Assembly (NCBI RefSeq): GCF_000720175.1
Contig: NZ_JOIX01000017.1
Location: 62,001 to 126,000 of the forward strand
Direction of reading: 5' to 3'
DNA: 64,000 nt
Source: Streptomyces sp. NRRL S-337
GTDB lineage: Bacteria > Actinomycetota > Actinomycetes > Streptomycetales > Streptomycetaceae
Position 1 is the first letter of the stretch. The number at the start of each line of letters is the position of its first letter. Position numbers and translations under genes: made by a program. Below the pieces are notes generated by a model. It was not told the origin of the DNA. It did not search any database and was given only the letters and a program-made list of their open reading frames with translations. Positions 9,125 through 17,376 of the stretch are shown piece by piece.

Positions 9125-10615
9125 TCAGCCGAAGAAGCGGCGCAGCGGAGCAACCCGGCGGATCACCAGCCAGTCCAGCATCAGGATGAGCAGCATGGAG
9201 ATCCCGGCGAGCGGCATGGCCACACCGAGGATCAGCATGATCAGTGCTACGCCGCGGGTCACGCGGGCGTCCTGGGCGCGGCGGGGTGCGCACAGGCCCT
9301 TGCCGGTCGGGCGGCGGCGCCACCACATCACCACGCCGCTGACGGCCATGCCGATGACAGCGAGGCAGGTGCCGAGGGCGATCAAGAGGTTGGGCCAGCC
9401 GAAGCGTTCGCCCTGGTGGAGTGCGATGCCTTCCTCGACGAGCTTGGACAGCAGGCCGTACTGGGGCCAGCCGTAGGAGGCGAGCACCTTGCCGGAGTAC
9501 TGGTCGAGGAAGAGGGTGCGCTGCTTGGCGGGGTCCGCCTCGGACTTTCCGGAGATCGTGTAGACGCCCTTCGGGCCCTGCGGCAGGGTCACGGTGAAGG
9601 TGCCGGGCACATGCTCGCGGTGGGCGAGGGCGACGGCCCGCTCGATGGACAGACTGCCCGGCGCGGCACCGCCTCCGCCGCGGCCGCCCATGTGGCCCAT
9701 GTGGCCCATGTGCCCCGCGTGCCCCTCATGTCCGCCACCAGCCTTCGAGGTCGGGACCTGGACCTTCTCCGCCGCCCAGGGCACCGAGGTGTCGGGGTTG
9801 GAGGTGAGGTGGTCGGCCGTGCTCGGGACCTTCGAGGAGACCTTGTAGTCCTCCGCGCTCGGCGTGCCCTGCTTCGTTGCCGTGATGACCTTCTGCAGCT
9901 GCTGGCCCCAGATGCCGGTCCACGGCAGGCCGGTGGCGATGAGCAGGAGCAGGAAGACGGATACGGCGGCGCCGACGGTGGCGTGCCAGCGGCGCAGTCC
10001 GCGCCGTCCGGTACGGCCGCGGCGCGGACGGGCCCGCCACCACAGGTACAGGCCGGTGAAGGTCAGGATCGCGGCCCAGGATGCGGTCAGCTCCATGAGG
10101 CGGTCGCCGATGTCTCCACTGAGCAGGTTGCCGTGGAGTTCGCGGACGTTCTGCATGAAGGTCTTGCCGTTGTCGACCGACCCCAGCACCTTGCCGTCGT
10201 ACTGGTTGACGTACACCGACACGGTCGGCGCCCAGGGGCCGCCGCCGTCCGCGGCGAGGGTGACCATCGTGCTGTGCTCGCGGTCGCTCGGCGGCGTCAC
10301 GGACTGGACGGTCGCCTCGGGCTTCGCCTTGCGTACGGCATCCACCTGCTGGGCCAGCGGCACCGGCTTGGCGTGCTCCGTGGCGTGGACGGTGCGCAGG
10401 TCCTTGTAGACCCAGTTCTCGTAGGCGGGCTTGAACAGGTAGATGGCGCCGGTGACGGCGAGCAGCACAAGCAGCGGGGTGACCAGCAGGCCGGCGTAGA
10501 AGTGCCAGCGCCACAGGGCCTTGTACAGCTGGTTGCGGGAGGGCCGTGCGCGGTCGGTGCCGCTGTCCGGCCCGGTGTCCGGTCTGTCCTCGGACAGGCT
10601 CGGGGCGTGCGTCAT
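9125..10615 (-). CDS. PepSY-domain membrane protein with His-Met-Gly repeats
   Basis: This 496-residue member of the PepSY-associated TM family has one membrane segment near the start (WRWHFYAGLLVTPLLVLLAV), a first PepSY domain, WHATVGAAVSVFLLLLIATG, a loop carrying HEGHAGHMGHMGHMGG, a second PepSY region (ERAVALAHREHVPGTFTVTL to YGWPQYGLLSKL) and C-terminal membrane segments. The repeated HMG motif is a likely metal site. Such proteins are often linked to iron or copper handling and membrane reductase functions. The ATG at 10615 was chosen because upstream residues are unlike the family. It lies between copies 2 and 3 of the His/Met-rich membrane family. Confidence 0.85.
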   Translation of the reverse strand: MTHAPSLSEDRPDTGPDSGTDRARPSRNQLYKALWRWHFYAGLLVTPLLVLLAVTGAIYLFKPAYENWVYKDLRTVHATEHAKPVPLAQQVDAVRKAKPEATVQSVTPPSDREHSTMVTLAADGGGPWAPTVSVYVNQYDGKVLGSVDNGKTFMQNVRELHGNLLSGDIGDRLMELTASWAAILTFTGLYLWWRARPRRGRTGRRGLRRWHATVGAAVSVFLLLLIATGLPWTGIWGQQLQKVITATKQGTPSAEDYKVSSKVPSTADHLTSNPDTSVPWAAEKVQVPTSKAGGGHEGHAGHMGHMGHMGGRGGGGAAPGSLSIERAVALAHREHVPGTFTVTLPQGPKGVYTISGKSEADPAKQRTLFLDQYSGKVLASYGWPQYGLLSKLVEEGIALHQGERFGWPNLLIALGTCLAVIGMAVSGVVMWWRRRPTGKGLCAPRRAQDARVTRGVALIMLILGVAMPLAGISMLLILMLDWLVIRRVAPLRRFFG

Positions 10616-10811
10616 TACAGGGTGTCTTTCGTCGTACCGCGCGGCCGGGCAGCGCCGACCGCACGTGGGGGAAGGAGGATCCCGGAGGGCCGCGGGGGAA
10701 GGGCTACCGCCCAGCCGGCGGGCATGCGAGGTGCCTCCGGGATGCCGCGTGCGCCGCGTAGGCACGGCAGAGCTCAGGCCCCGGCTACGGAGCCTGCATG
10801 GCACGCGGTGA

Positions 10812-11579
10812 TCAGTACGAGAAGGACAGCGGGGGTCCACGGCGGACGACCGCATGCCGGACCACCGCGAGGTGCGGTTGCCTGGACGCTATGGGCCGCC
10901 GGGAAGGCCGGGGCCCGCCAGCCGGCACGGGCACTGCGAGACCCGCGACGAAGAGACGCAGCAGTCGGTGCAGCGAGGGGAGCGACCTGTTGGCAGCGGC
11001 GGCCAGCGCCGCCAGCAGCGCGAACAGGGCACGCTCACCACGATGCAGCCACCAAGCACACATCAGCCCCGCCAGAAGGTGGGCTGCGAGCATGCCGAAA
11101 CCCATGTGGTGCATGGCCGGCATGGCGTGCGCGGTATGGCTGCCGAGCCCCATATGCGCACCGTGATGGTGGGACGGAGGACTGTTCCAGTCCATGCCGG
11201 CGCGCCGCACCATCTGGTGCATGGACGAGCTGAGCAGCGGCATCGAACCCGCCGAGCCGGAGTGACCGCGCAGCAGCAGATCCGACCAGGCCGCGGTCTT
11301 GCCCGTGGTCGGCGCGGGTGCCGCGACCCGCTGCGCCCAGGAAAAGAAGAGGTGCAGCCCGCCCTGGCAGGCGAGAACCCCGCCGGCGATGACCGGCAGC
11401 GACCGCTCGCGTCCCGCAGCCAGCCCAGCGCACACGAACACCGCCACCGCGGCTGCCGTGAGTGCCCACCCCGGCAGCGCCGGACCGGACATCACCGCAT
11501 GGCCGGCCGCGGACAACACGACGCAGACCACGGCGAACACCGCGGCCCGGACATATCGCAGCGCAGCGGTGACAGGCAT
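10812..11579 (-). CDS. His/Met-rich multi-pass membrane protein, copy 3 of 3
   Basis: This 255-residue protein, first gene of the minus-strand cluster, is the fullest copy. It has RYVRAAVFAVVCVVLSAAGH, ALTAAAVAVFVCAGLAAGRE, GGVLACQGGLHLFFSWAQ, a long loop rich in His and Met (SHHHGAHMG, HAMPAMHHMGF), then LAAHLLAGLMCAWWLHRGER and a tail ending RRGPP. The layout parallels copy 1 and the frameshifted copy 2. About a dozen histidines and several methionines in the loop suggest copper binding; membrane location is clear, function is not. I could not assign a named domain. Confidence 0.75.
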   Translation of the reverse strand: MPVTAALRYVRAAVFAVVCVVLSAAGHAVMSGPALPGWALTAAAVAVFVCAGLAAGRERSLPVIAGGVLACQGGLHLFFSWAQRVAAPAPTTGKTAAWSDLLLRGHSGSAGSMPLLSSSMHQMVRRAGMDWNSPPSHHHGAHMGLGSHTAHAMPAMHHMGFGMLAAHLLAGLMCAWWLHRGERALFALLAALAAAANRSLPSLHRLLRLFVAGLAVPVPAGGPRPSRRPIASRQPHLAVVRHAVVRRGPPLSFSY

Positions 11580-11812
11580 GGCACCAACATCATGACAAGG
11601 CACCCTGCAAGGTCCAGACAGGGGGTGGCCGAATGCCCACCACGGCATACCTAACGGATCACCACCGCACGCTCTGTCGGCTTCGGGCGTCCGGTCCGCG
11701 CGGCGCGTGGCGGGGGAACCAGCGGCCGGGGAACCAGCAGCCCGGCCCGTACGACTGACTGGGTCGGGCCCCACGCAGGGGCCGCGGATTGGTATCCGGG
11801 AGGGCTGCTGCG

Positions 11813-13054
11813 GTGTGGGTGAAGCGAGGGACGGGGAGCGGTGCGGAGACGGAAGCGGGGGCCGCCGGGCCTGACGGTGGCGTATCGCGGTCGCGAGGGC
11901 CGGGCCCGGCGGTGACCGCATTGCTGACGTGCGCCATGGCCTTCTCCATGATGCAGCTCTTCCTGATCGGGGCGCTCGGACCTCGGCTGGTCGGCGCGCT
12001 GGGTATCTCGCGGACGGTGCTGGGGCTGACGACCACGGCGGGCTTCGGTGCGGCGGCTCTGCTGTCGCCGGTGGCGGGGCGGCTGGTGGACCGGGTCGGT
12101 CCACGGCGCTGTCTGGTGGCGCTGTTGCTGCTCGCCGGAGTCTCGTTGGCGCTGATCGGTGCCGCTCCGGGCGCGGCGCTGCTGCTGGCCGCGGTGGCGC
12201 TCGGTGGTCTGCCGCAGGCCCTGGCCAATCCGGCGACCAACAAGGTGATCCTGGCAGCCGTTCCGGCGGAGCGGCGGGGTGGGGTGACCGGGCTCAAGCA
12301 GTCCGGGGTCCAGTTCGGCGCCTTCCTGGCGGGACTGCCGCTGTCGCTGCTGGCCGCAGGGGTGGGATGGCGCGGCGCGGTGTGGACGGCGGCGGGCACG
12401 GCGGCATTGGCCGCGGTGTGGGCCGCCCTCACACTGCCACCCGACGCGCCCGCGACGGCGTCCAGCCGACGCCCCGCGCCCTCCGAACGAGGCGTGACGA
12501 AGCGACTGGCGGTCTTCTCCTTGCTGCTCGGCTGCGGTATCGCCTCGGTCAATACGTACCTGGCCTTGTTCGGTTCGCAGCGGCTGGGCCTCTCGCCGAC
12601 CGCGGCCGCCGCACTGGTGGCGGTCCTCGGCGTCGCCGGCATCGGCGGGCGCATGGGGTGGTCGCGGGCGGCGGGCCGGCCGGGACGGGCCGCGTCGCTG
12701 CCTGCCCTGCTGGCAGCCGGGGCGGTGGGCGCGGCGCTGCTCCTCGCCGCATCGGTCCTGGCGCATCCGCTGGTGTGGGTGGCGGTGATCGCGGTCGGGT
12801 CGTTCGCGGTGGCGGCGAACGCGGTGTCCATGGTCCTGGTGATGCAGCACGCGGCGCCGGGCCGCGCCGGGCAGGACTCCGCACTGGTGTCCGCGGGCTT
12901 CTTCGCCGGGTTCGCGGTGGGCCCGCCGGTCTTCGGCGCGTTGGTGTCCGCCTCCGGCTACGTACCGGGATGGCTCCTGGTGGCCGCCGAGTTCATGGCG
13001 GCAGCCATGGTCGGCATGCCGCTGATGCCGCGCCACCGTGGGGGTGTGAAGTGA
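11813..13054 (+). CDS. MFS transporter
   Basis: This 413-residue protein has about twelve hydrophobic segments and MFS signatures: GRLVDRVGPRR after helix 2, and NPATNKVILAAVPAERRGG in the first half. The GTG at 11813 is preceded by GGGAGGG at eight bases, so the start was taken there rather than at the upstream TTG. The stop overlaps the GTG of the next gene (GTGA), indicating translational coupling with the GH88-like protein. The substrate is not readable; with a glycoside-hydrolase-like partner it could be a small sugar acid or aromatic/acyl compound. Confidence 0.88.
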   Translation: MWVKRGTGSGAETEAGAAGPDGGVSRSRGPGPAVTALLTCAMAFSMMQLFLIGALGPRLVGALGISRTVLGLTTTAGFGAAALLSPVAGRLVDRVGPRRCLVALLLLAGVSLALIGAAPGAALLLAAVALGGLPQALANPATNKVILAAVPAERRGGVTGLKQSGVQFGAFLAGLPLSLLAAGVGWRGAVWTAAGTAALAAVWAALTLPPDAPATASSRRPAPSERGVTKRLAVFSLLLGCGIASVNTYLALFGSQRLGLSPTAAAALVAVLGVAGIGGRMGWSRAAGRPGRAASLPALLAAGAVGAALLLAASVLAHPLVWVAVIAVGSFAVAANAVSMVLVMQHAAPGRAGQDSALVSAGFFAGFAVGPPVFGALVSASGYVPGWLLVAAEFMAAAMVGMPLMPRHRGGVK

Positions 13055-14136
13055 ACATGCCGACGGAAGAAGCGGGTTGGGCCGACCGGGCGCTGACGTC
13101 GGTGTGCGAGCGGGTCTCGGGGACCGCGGACGAGGTCGGTCCGCGCTTCCCCCTGTACGCAGCCCCGGACACCGGGGCCTGGCGGACCACCTCCCGGGGT
13201 TCGTGGACCGGCGGCTTCTGGGCCGGGCTGTTGTGGTTGCGTGCGCTGTCCTCGGGCGACCCGGAGCACCGGAAAGCCGCGGCCGACTGCACCCAGCGCT
13301 TGAGGTACTGGGTCGAGCAGGACACCGCCACCCGCGGCCTGGTGCTCTGGTACGGCACCGCCCTGGCCGCCGGGCCGGGTGGTGACAAGGCGGCGGGCAA
13401 GCTGAGGGAGGAGGCAGCTCGGGCCTGTCTGGCCGCGTACGAACCCGAGTTGGGGCTGGTGCCGTGGGGCGACGCATTCGGCGGACCACGGCTGCTGGCG
13501 CGGGCGGACGGGGTGCCGGGACTCGTACCGCTGCTGGCGCGTGCACCGGGCGGCGGTGAGGCCGCCGCGTACGACCATCTCACCCGGCACCTCGAACTCT
13601 GTCTGTCCGAGGACCCACCGCGTCCCGCATGGCAGGCCCGGACGCACGGCGCATGGACGGCCAGCCCCGAGCCCGCGCCGGGCTGGAGCCGTACGACGGC
13701 GTGGCTGCTGCTGGCGGTCGCCGACGGGCTGCGCTGGGTCGGGGACGGGAACGGCAGTCTGCGGAAGGCCGCACATCACCTTGCCGCACTGCGCCTCGCG
13801 CCGGATGCGAGGCTGATCCCGTCGGCGCAGGAAGCCCGGCCGCACGGCCCAGTCGATACATCGGCCGCAGCGATCGAGGCGGTGGCCGCGTTGAAGCTGG
13901 CCGCGCTCGCGCGGGCCGCAGGAGACGAGCAGGAAAGCGACCAACTAGCGGCCCGAGGACGCCTGATCCTGCACCGGTTGACTGAAGTGCACCTGTCCCC
14001 GACGGGCGCATTGCAGGACGGCTGCTACGACGCCGAACGTGGCCTCGCCCCCCGGCATGAGCTGATCTGGGGAGACTTCTTCCTCGCGTGGGGGCTGGCG
14101 CTTGTCACCAGGCTGACGGAACCGTTCACGATGTGA
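13051..14136 (+). CDS. GH88 (unsaturated glucuronyl hydrolase)-like protein
   Basis: This 361-residue protein has the alpha6/alpha6-barrel motifs of GH88: GSWTGGFWAGLLWLRAL near residue 55, ARADGVPGLVPLL where the family has its first catalytic aspartate, WSRTTAWLLLAVADGL for the usual W.RGQAW helix, DTSAAAIEAVAALKLA and HELIWGDFFLAWGL. The segment before WSR reads EPAPG, whereas characterised enzymes carry an ADDS-type segment with a second essential Asp, so activity may be altered. GTG 13051 has a GGGGG site six bases upstream and overlaps the MFS stop. Its 3' end overlaps the convergent acyl-CoA dehydrogenase by 11 bp. Confidence 0.7.
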   Translation: MNMPTEEAGWADRALTSVCERVSGTADEVGPRFPLYAAPDTGAWRTTSRGSWTGGFWAGLLWLRALSSGDPEHRKAAADCTQRLRYWVEQDTATRGLVLWYGTALAAGPGGDKAAGKLREEAARACLAAYEPELGLVPWGDAFGGPRLLARADGVPGLVPLLARAPGGGEAAAYDHLTRHLELCLSEDPPRPAWQARTHGAWTASPEPAPGWSRTTAWLLLAVADGLRWVGDGNGSLRKAAHHLAALRLAPDARLIPSAQEARPHGPVDTSAAAIEAVAALKLAALARAAGDEQESDQLAARGRLILHRLTEVHLSPTGALQDGCYDAERGLAPRHELIWGDFFLAWGLALVTRLTEPFTM

Positions 14137-15352
14137 CGTCGTAAGCACGCAGGATCCGGCGCGCCACCGCGGCGATGTGCAGCTCGTCGGGGCCGTCCAG
14201 CAGCCGCGCCGTACGCCCCGTCCGGAACAGCGCCGGCAGCGCGGTGTCCGGCCCGAGTCCGGCCGCACCGTGCACCTGGATCGCGGCATCGGCGACCTGC
14301 TGCAGCATCCGGGCCGCCGCGACCTTGGCGAGTCCGGTCTCCACCCGGGCATCCTCGCCCGCGTCCAGGCGGGCCACCGCCTCGTACACCAGCGGCCGGG
14401 TGGTGCGGATGGCCAGCAGGGCGTCGAAGACCAGCTGTTGGACGAGCTGGCGGTCGGCCAGCGGCCCGGAGGTCTGGCACCGCGACTGTGCCCGTATGCA
14501 CATCAGGTCGAAGGCCCGCCCGGCCTGTCCGAGCCAGCGCAGACAGCGCAGAATGCGGCCGAGCCGCAGCCGCTCCCCGGCGATGCGCAGCGCCGTGCCG
14601 CGCTCGCCGACCAGGTGGTCCGCGGGCACGGTGACGCCGTCCAGCGCGATCTCCCACTGGCCGCCCGCCCCCAGAACCGGAAGTTCGCGCACCACCCGGA
14701 ACCCGGGAGCGGACGTGGGTACCAGGAACAGCGACAGGTCCGACGGGTCGTCCCCGGTCCGGGCCAGCACGGTCACCAGGTCGGCCTCACCCGCGCCCGT
14801 GATGAACCACTTGCGGCCCTGCACGGTCCACGTCCCGTCCGCCCCGGGCTCGGCGCGGGTGGAGGTCAGTGCGGGGTCGGTGCCCGGTGTGCCGGGCTCG
14901 GTCATGGCGTAGCAGGTACGCAGCTCGCCCGCGGCGATACGTCGTACGTAGCGCTCCTGGACGGGCACGGTGGCGTGACGGCCGAGCATCGACACATCCA
15001 GCAGGGGCGCCGAGCCCAGGGCGACGGGACCGTGGTCGCTGGCCCCTTCGGCCTCGGCCAGATGCGCGTAGCGAGACACGGGCAGCCCCTGTCCCCCGTG
15101 TTCAACGGGCAGCGGCAGCGCCCACAGCCCCGCGTCCTTCGCCTCGCCCTGGAGCCGGCGCAGCTCGGCGCGTGCGGCCGGGCCACCCGCGTCGAGTACC
15201 GGCTCGGCAGGCATCACCCGCTCCCGTACGAACGCCGCCACGCGGGCGCGCAGTTCTGCCACGTCGGGCGGACACTCCGGCAGCCCGAACCCGGCCAGGC
15301 CGAGAGCCGGGGCTGCTCCGGGGGTGCCTTGTGCGTGCTCCATTGCGTCCAC
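14126..15352 (-). CDS. Acyl-CoA dehydrogenase
   Basis: This 408-residue FAD enzyme of the acyl-CoA dehydrogenase family has CYAMTEPGTPGTDPALTSTRAE (the ...MTEP...GSD-like flavin loop), GRKWFITGAGEADLV, a middle beta domain and a C-terminal helical domain (VADAAIQVHGAAGLGPDT, LFRTGRTARLLDGPDELH). It should introduce an alpha,beta double bond into an acyl-CoA, passing electrons to ETF. GTG 15352 was chosen over ATG 15343 because GGAGG lies six bases before it. It diverges from the CoA-transferase/ligase pair across 188 bp, suggesting a shared pathway. Confidence 0.9.
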   Translation of the reverse strand: MDAMEHAQGTPGAAPALGLAGFGLPECPPDVAELRARVAAFVRERVMPAEPVLDAGGPAARAELRRLQGEAKDAGLWALPLPVEHGGQGLPVSRYAHLAEAEGASDHGPVALGSAPLLDVSMLGRHATVPVQERYVRRIAAGELRTCYAMTEPGTPGTDPALTSTRAEPGADGTWTVQGRKWFITGAGEADLVTVLARTGDDPSDLSLFLVPTSAPGFRVVRELPVLGAGGQWEIALDGVTVPADHLVGERGTALRIAGERLRLGRILRCLRWLGQAGRAFDLMCIRAQSRCQTSGPLADRQLVQQLVFDALLAIRTTRPLVYEAVARLDAGEDARVETGLAKVAAARMLQQVADAAIQVHGAAGLGPDTALPALFRTGRTARLLDGPDELHIAAVARRILRAYDVTS

Positions 15353-15540
15353 CGCTTTCCTCCACGTCCACCGGGAACTCGGTGAACCGACAGTCCGACC
15401 TTCTGGCTGTGGAGTTGGTCGGCCCCGGCCGTCGTCCAGTTCCCGTACGTCCAGGTCGGCAGAAGACGCCCGGATCAGCAGAGAACACCCAGGTCCGTAC
15501 ACGACACGCGGCGCACGCTCCGCCGCCGGAGAGGAACGCC

Positions 15541-17376
15541 GTGAATGCTGTGGGTCCCCCCACTGTCCTCGGTACGCACATGCCTCTGGAGGAGGTGACG
15601 GTAGAGGTCGCCGGCCCTGCCCCACTGACCGCGCCGGCACTCGCCCACCTGCGCTCGCTCGGCGCGAGGACGGCGCAGAGACAGGTAACGCCGACCGGGC
15701 CCGCCCGTTTTGCCGCGGCGGGGCACGAAGTGGGCGAGGTCACCGCGCACACCGACTGGGCCGATGTCCTGCCGGAGGCGGACGCCGCCGACGAGGCGAC
15801 CGTCCAGGCAGCCAGCGGAATGATGCACGTACACGGCAGGCGCGACGGCGGCCCCCGGGGCCTCGCCGTCGACTACGCCGCCACCTGCGCGTCGGTCCTC
15901 ACCGTGCAGGGTCTGCTCGCCGCGCTTGTGGGCCAGGCGCGCGGCGGAGCCAGGGCCACAGAGATCACCACTGGTGCCGACCGGGCCGCGCTGCTGACGC
16001 TCTCCCAGTACATCGCCGCCGCGAACGCGCCCGAAGCCGAGGCGGTGCCCTCGGCTCCCGGCGGCCCGCCGTTCACCGCCGCCTGCGGCACCCGCTTCGA
16101 GCTGGAGGCGCTGGAGCCCGCCCCCTGGGCCCGGTTCTGGCGCGAACTCGGCGCCCCCGAGGAGGCGATACGCAGCGGCTGGCCCGCCTTCCAGTTCCGC
16201 TACGCCACCGCCTGCGCACCCCTCCCCCAGGCTCTGCACCGGACGGCGAACGCCGCCTCCTGGCACCGAATACGGGAGGCCGCCGCCGTCGCGGGGGCCG
16301 AGGTGTGCGTCCTGCGCGCACTGGACGAGCGGGCGGCGGAGGCGGTCCCCGCCGCGCCATGGACCCTCACGCCGTATCCATGGCCCGCCGGGACCCCGTT
16401 CGGCTGGGAGACCGGAGCCCCGTCCCCCTCCGATGCCCTCCCCGCCACCGACGCGCTCCCCCTCTCCGGCCTGACCGTGCTGGAAGCCGGCCGCCGCATC
16501 CAGGCCCCGCTCGCCGCCCACCTCCTCGGCCTGCTCGGCGCGGACGTCGTACGGATCGAACCGCCGGGCGGGGATCCGCTGCGCGGTATGCCGCCGTGCG
16601 CCTCGGGTGTCTCGGCCCGCTGGCTCGCCCTCAACCGGGGCAAGCGGACGGTGGAGATCGACATCAAGTCACCTGCCGGGCAGGCCGAGTTGCGCGAGCT
16701 GGCCGCCCACGCGGACGTCTTCTTGCACAACTGGGCCCCGGGCAAGGCGGAAGGGCGGGGGCTGGGCGCCGACCATCTCGCATCCGTCAACCCGCGCCTG
16801 GTCTACGCCTACACCAGCGGCTGGGCGGGCCGCCTGCCCGATGCCCCCATGGGCACCGACTTCATGGTCCAGGCCCGTACCGGCGTCGGCGAAGCGGCGC
16901 GCCCCGCCGACGAGCCGCCCGCGCCCTCCCTGATGACCTTGATCGACGTACTCGGCGGACTGGTCGGCGCCGAGGCCGTCCTGGCCGGTCTGCTGTCACG
17001 GGAGCGGACCGGCCGCGGCGTATGGGTGGAGTCCTCGCTGCTCGGCGCCGCGGAGACCCTCACCGCCCCCGCGTTGCGACGGGCCGCGGCGGGCCGGGAC
17101 CCGCGCCGCCCGGCCGGATTCCGCCGACCTCTGCCGACGGCCGACGGGTGGGTGGCACCGGCCGACGGCACCTCCTCCGCGGCAGGTGCCGACCCGGCAC
17201 GGCTGCGCGCCATGACTACCGACCAGGCGGTCGCCGCCCTGCGCGCACAGGGTCGGCCTGCCACCGCCGTCACCACCGACCTCGCCGCGCTGCCGCAGGA
17301 CCCGCGCCTGCACGGCGCCTTCACCCGCGACGCACACGGTTCCCTCGTCGTCCCCTCGCCCTGGAGGTTCGCATGA
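15541..17376 (+). CDS. Class III (CaiB/BaiF) CoA-transferase, two-domain fusion
   Basis: This 611-residue protein is longer than the usual 380-420. Residues 1-300 contain a degenerate class III half (ATVQAASGMMHVHGRR then GLAVDYAATCASVLTVQGLL). The second half is canonical: LSGLTVLEAGRRIQAPLAAH, LLGADVVRIEPPGGDPLRG, LNRGKRTVEIDIKSP and GTDFMVQARTGVG, whose Asp is the expected acyl-anhydride nucleophile. It should move CoA between carboxylic acids. Start GTG 15541 has GAGAGGAA upstream. It overlaps the ligase ATG by four bases (ATGA). Confidence 0.88.
   Translation: MNAVGPPTVLGTHMPLEEVTVEVAGPAPLTAPALAHLRSLGARTAQRQVTPTGPARFAAAGHEVGEVTAHTDWADVLPEADAADEATVQAASGMMHVHGRRDGGPRGLAVDYAATCASVLTVQGLLAALVGQARGGARATEITTGADRAALLTLSQYIAAANAPEAEAVPSAPGGPPFTAACGTRFELEALEPAPWARFWRELGAPEEAIRSGWPAFQFRYATACAPLPQALHRTANAASWHRIREAAAVAGAEVCVLRALDERAAEAVPAAPWTLTPYPWPAGTPFGWETGAPSPSDALPATDALPLSGLTVLEAGRRIQAPLAAHLLGLLGADVVRIEPPGGDPLRGMPPCASGVSARWLALNRGKRTVEIDIKSPAGQAELRELAAHADVFLHNWAPGKAEGRGLGADHLASVNPRLVYAYTSGWAGRLPDAPMGTDFMVQARTGVGEAARPADEPPAPSLMTLIDVLGGLVGAEAVLAGLLSRERTGRGVWVESSLLGAAETLTAPALRRAAAGRDPRRPAGFRRPLPTADGWVAPADGTSSAAGADPARLRAMTTDQAVAALRAQGRPATAVTTDLAALPQDPRLHGAFTRDAHGSLVVPSPWRFA

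Noticed and set aside
9036..9326. Minus-strand frame overlapping the 3' end of the PepSY gene
   Set aside because: Out of frame with the PepSY protein and rich in Arg/Pro; a shadow of a real gene.
9660..9740. DNA repeats (CATGTGGCC units)
   Set aside because: They encode the HMG repeats of the PepSY protein rather than being a separate element.
15324..17300. Long plus-strand frame running into the ligase frame
   Set aside because: It is an Arg/Pro-rich shadow of the CoA-transferase; the real ligase starts at 17373.
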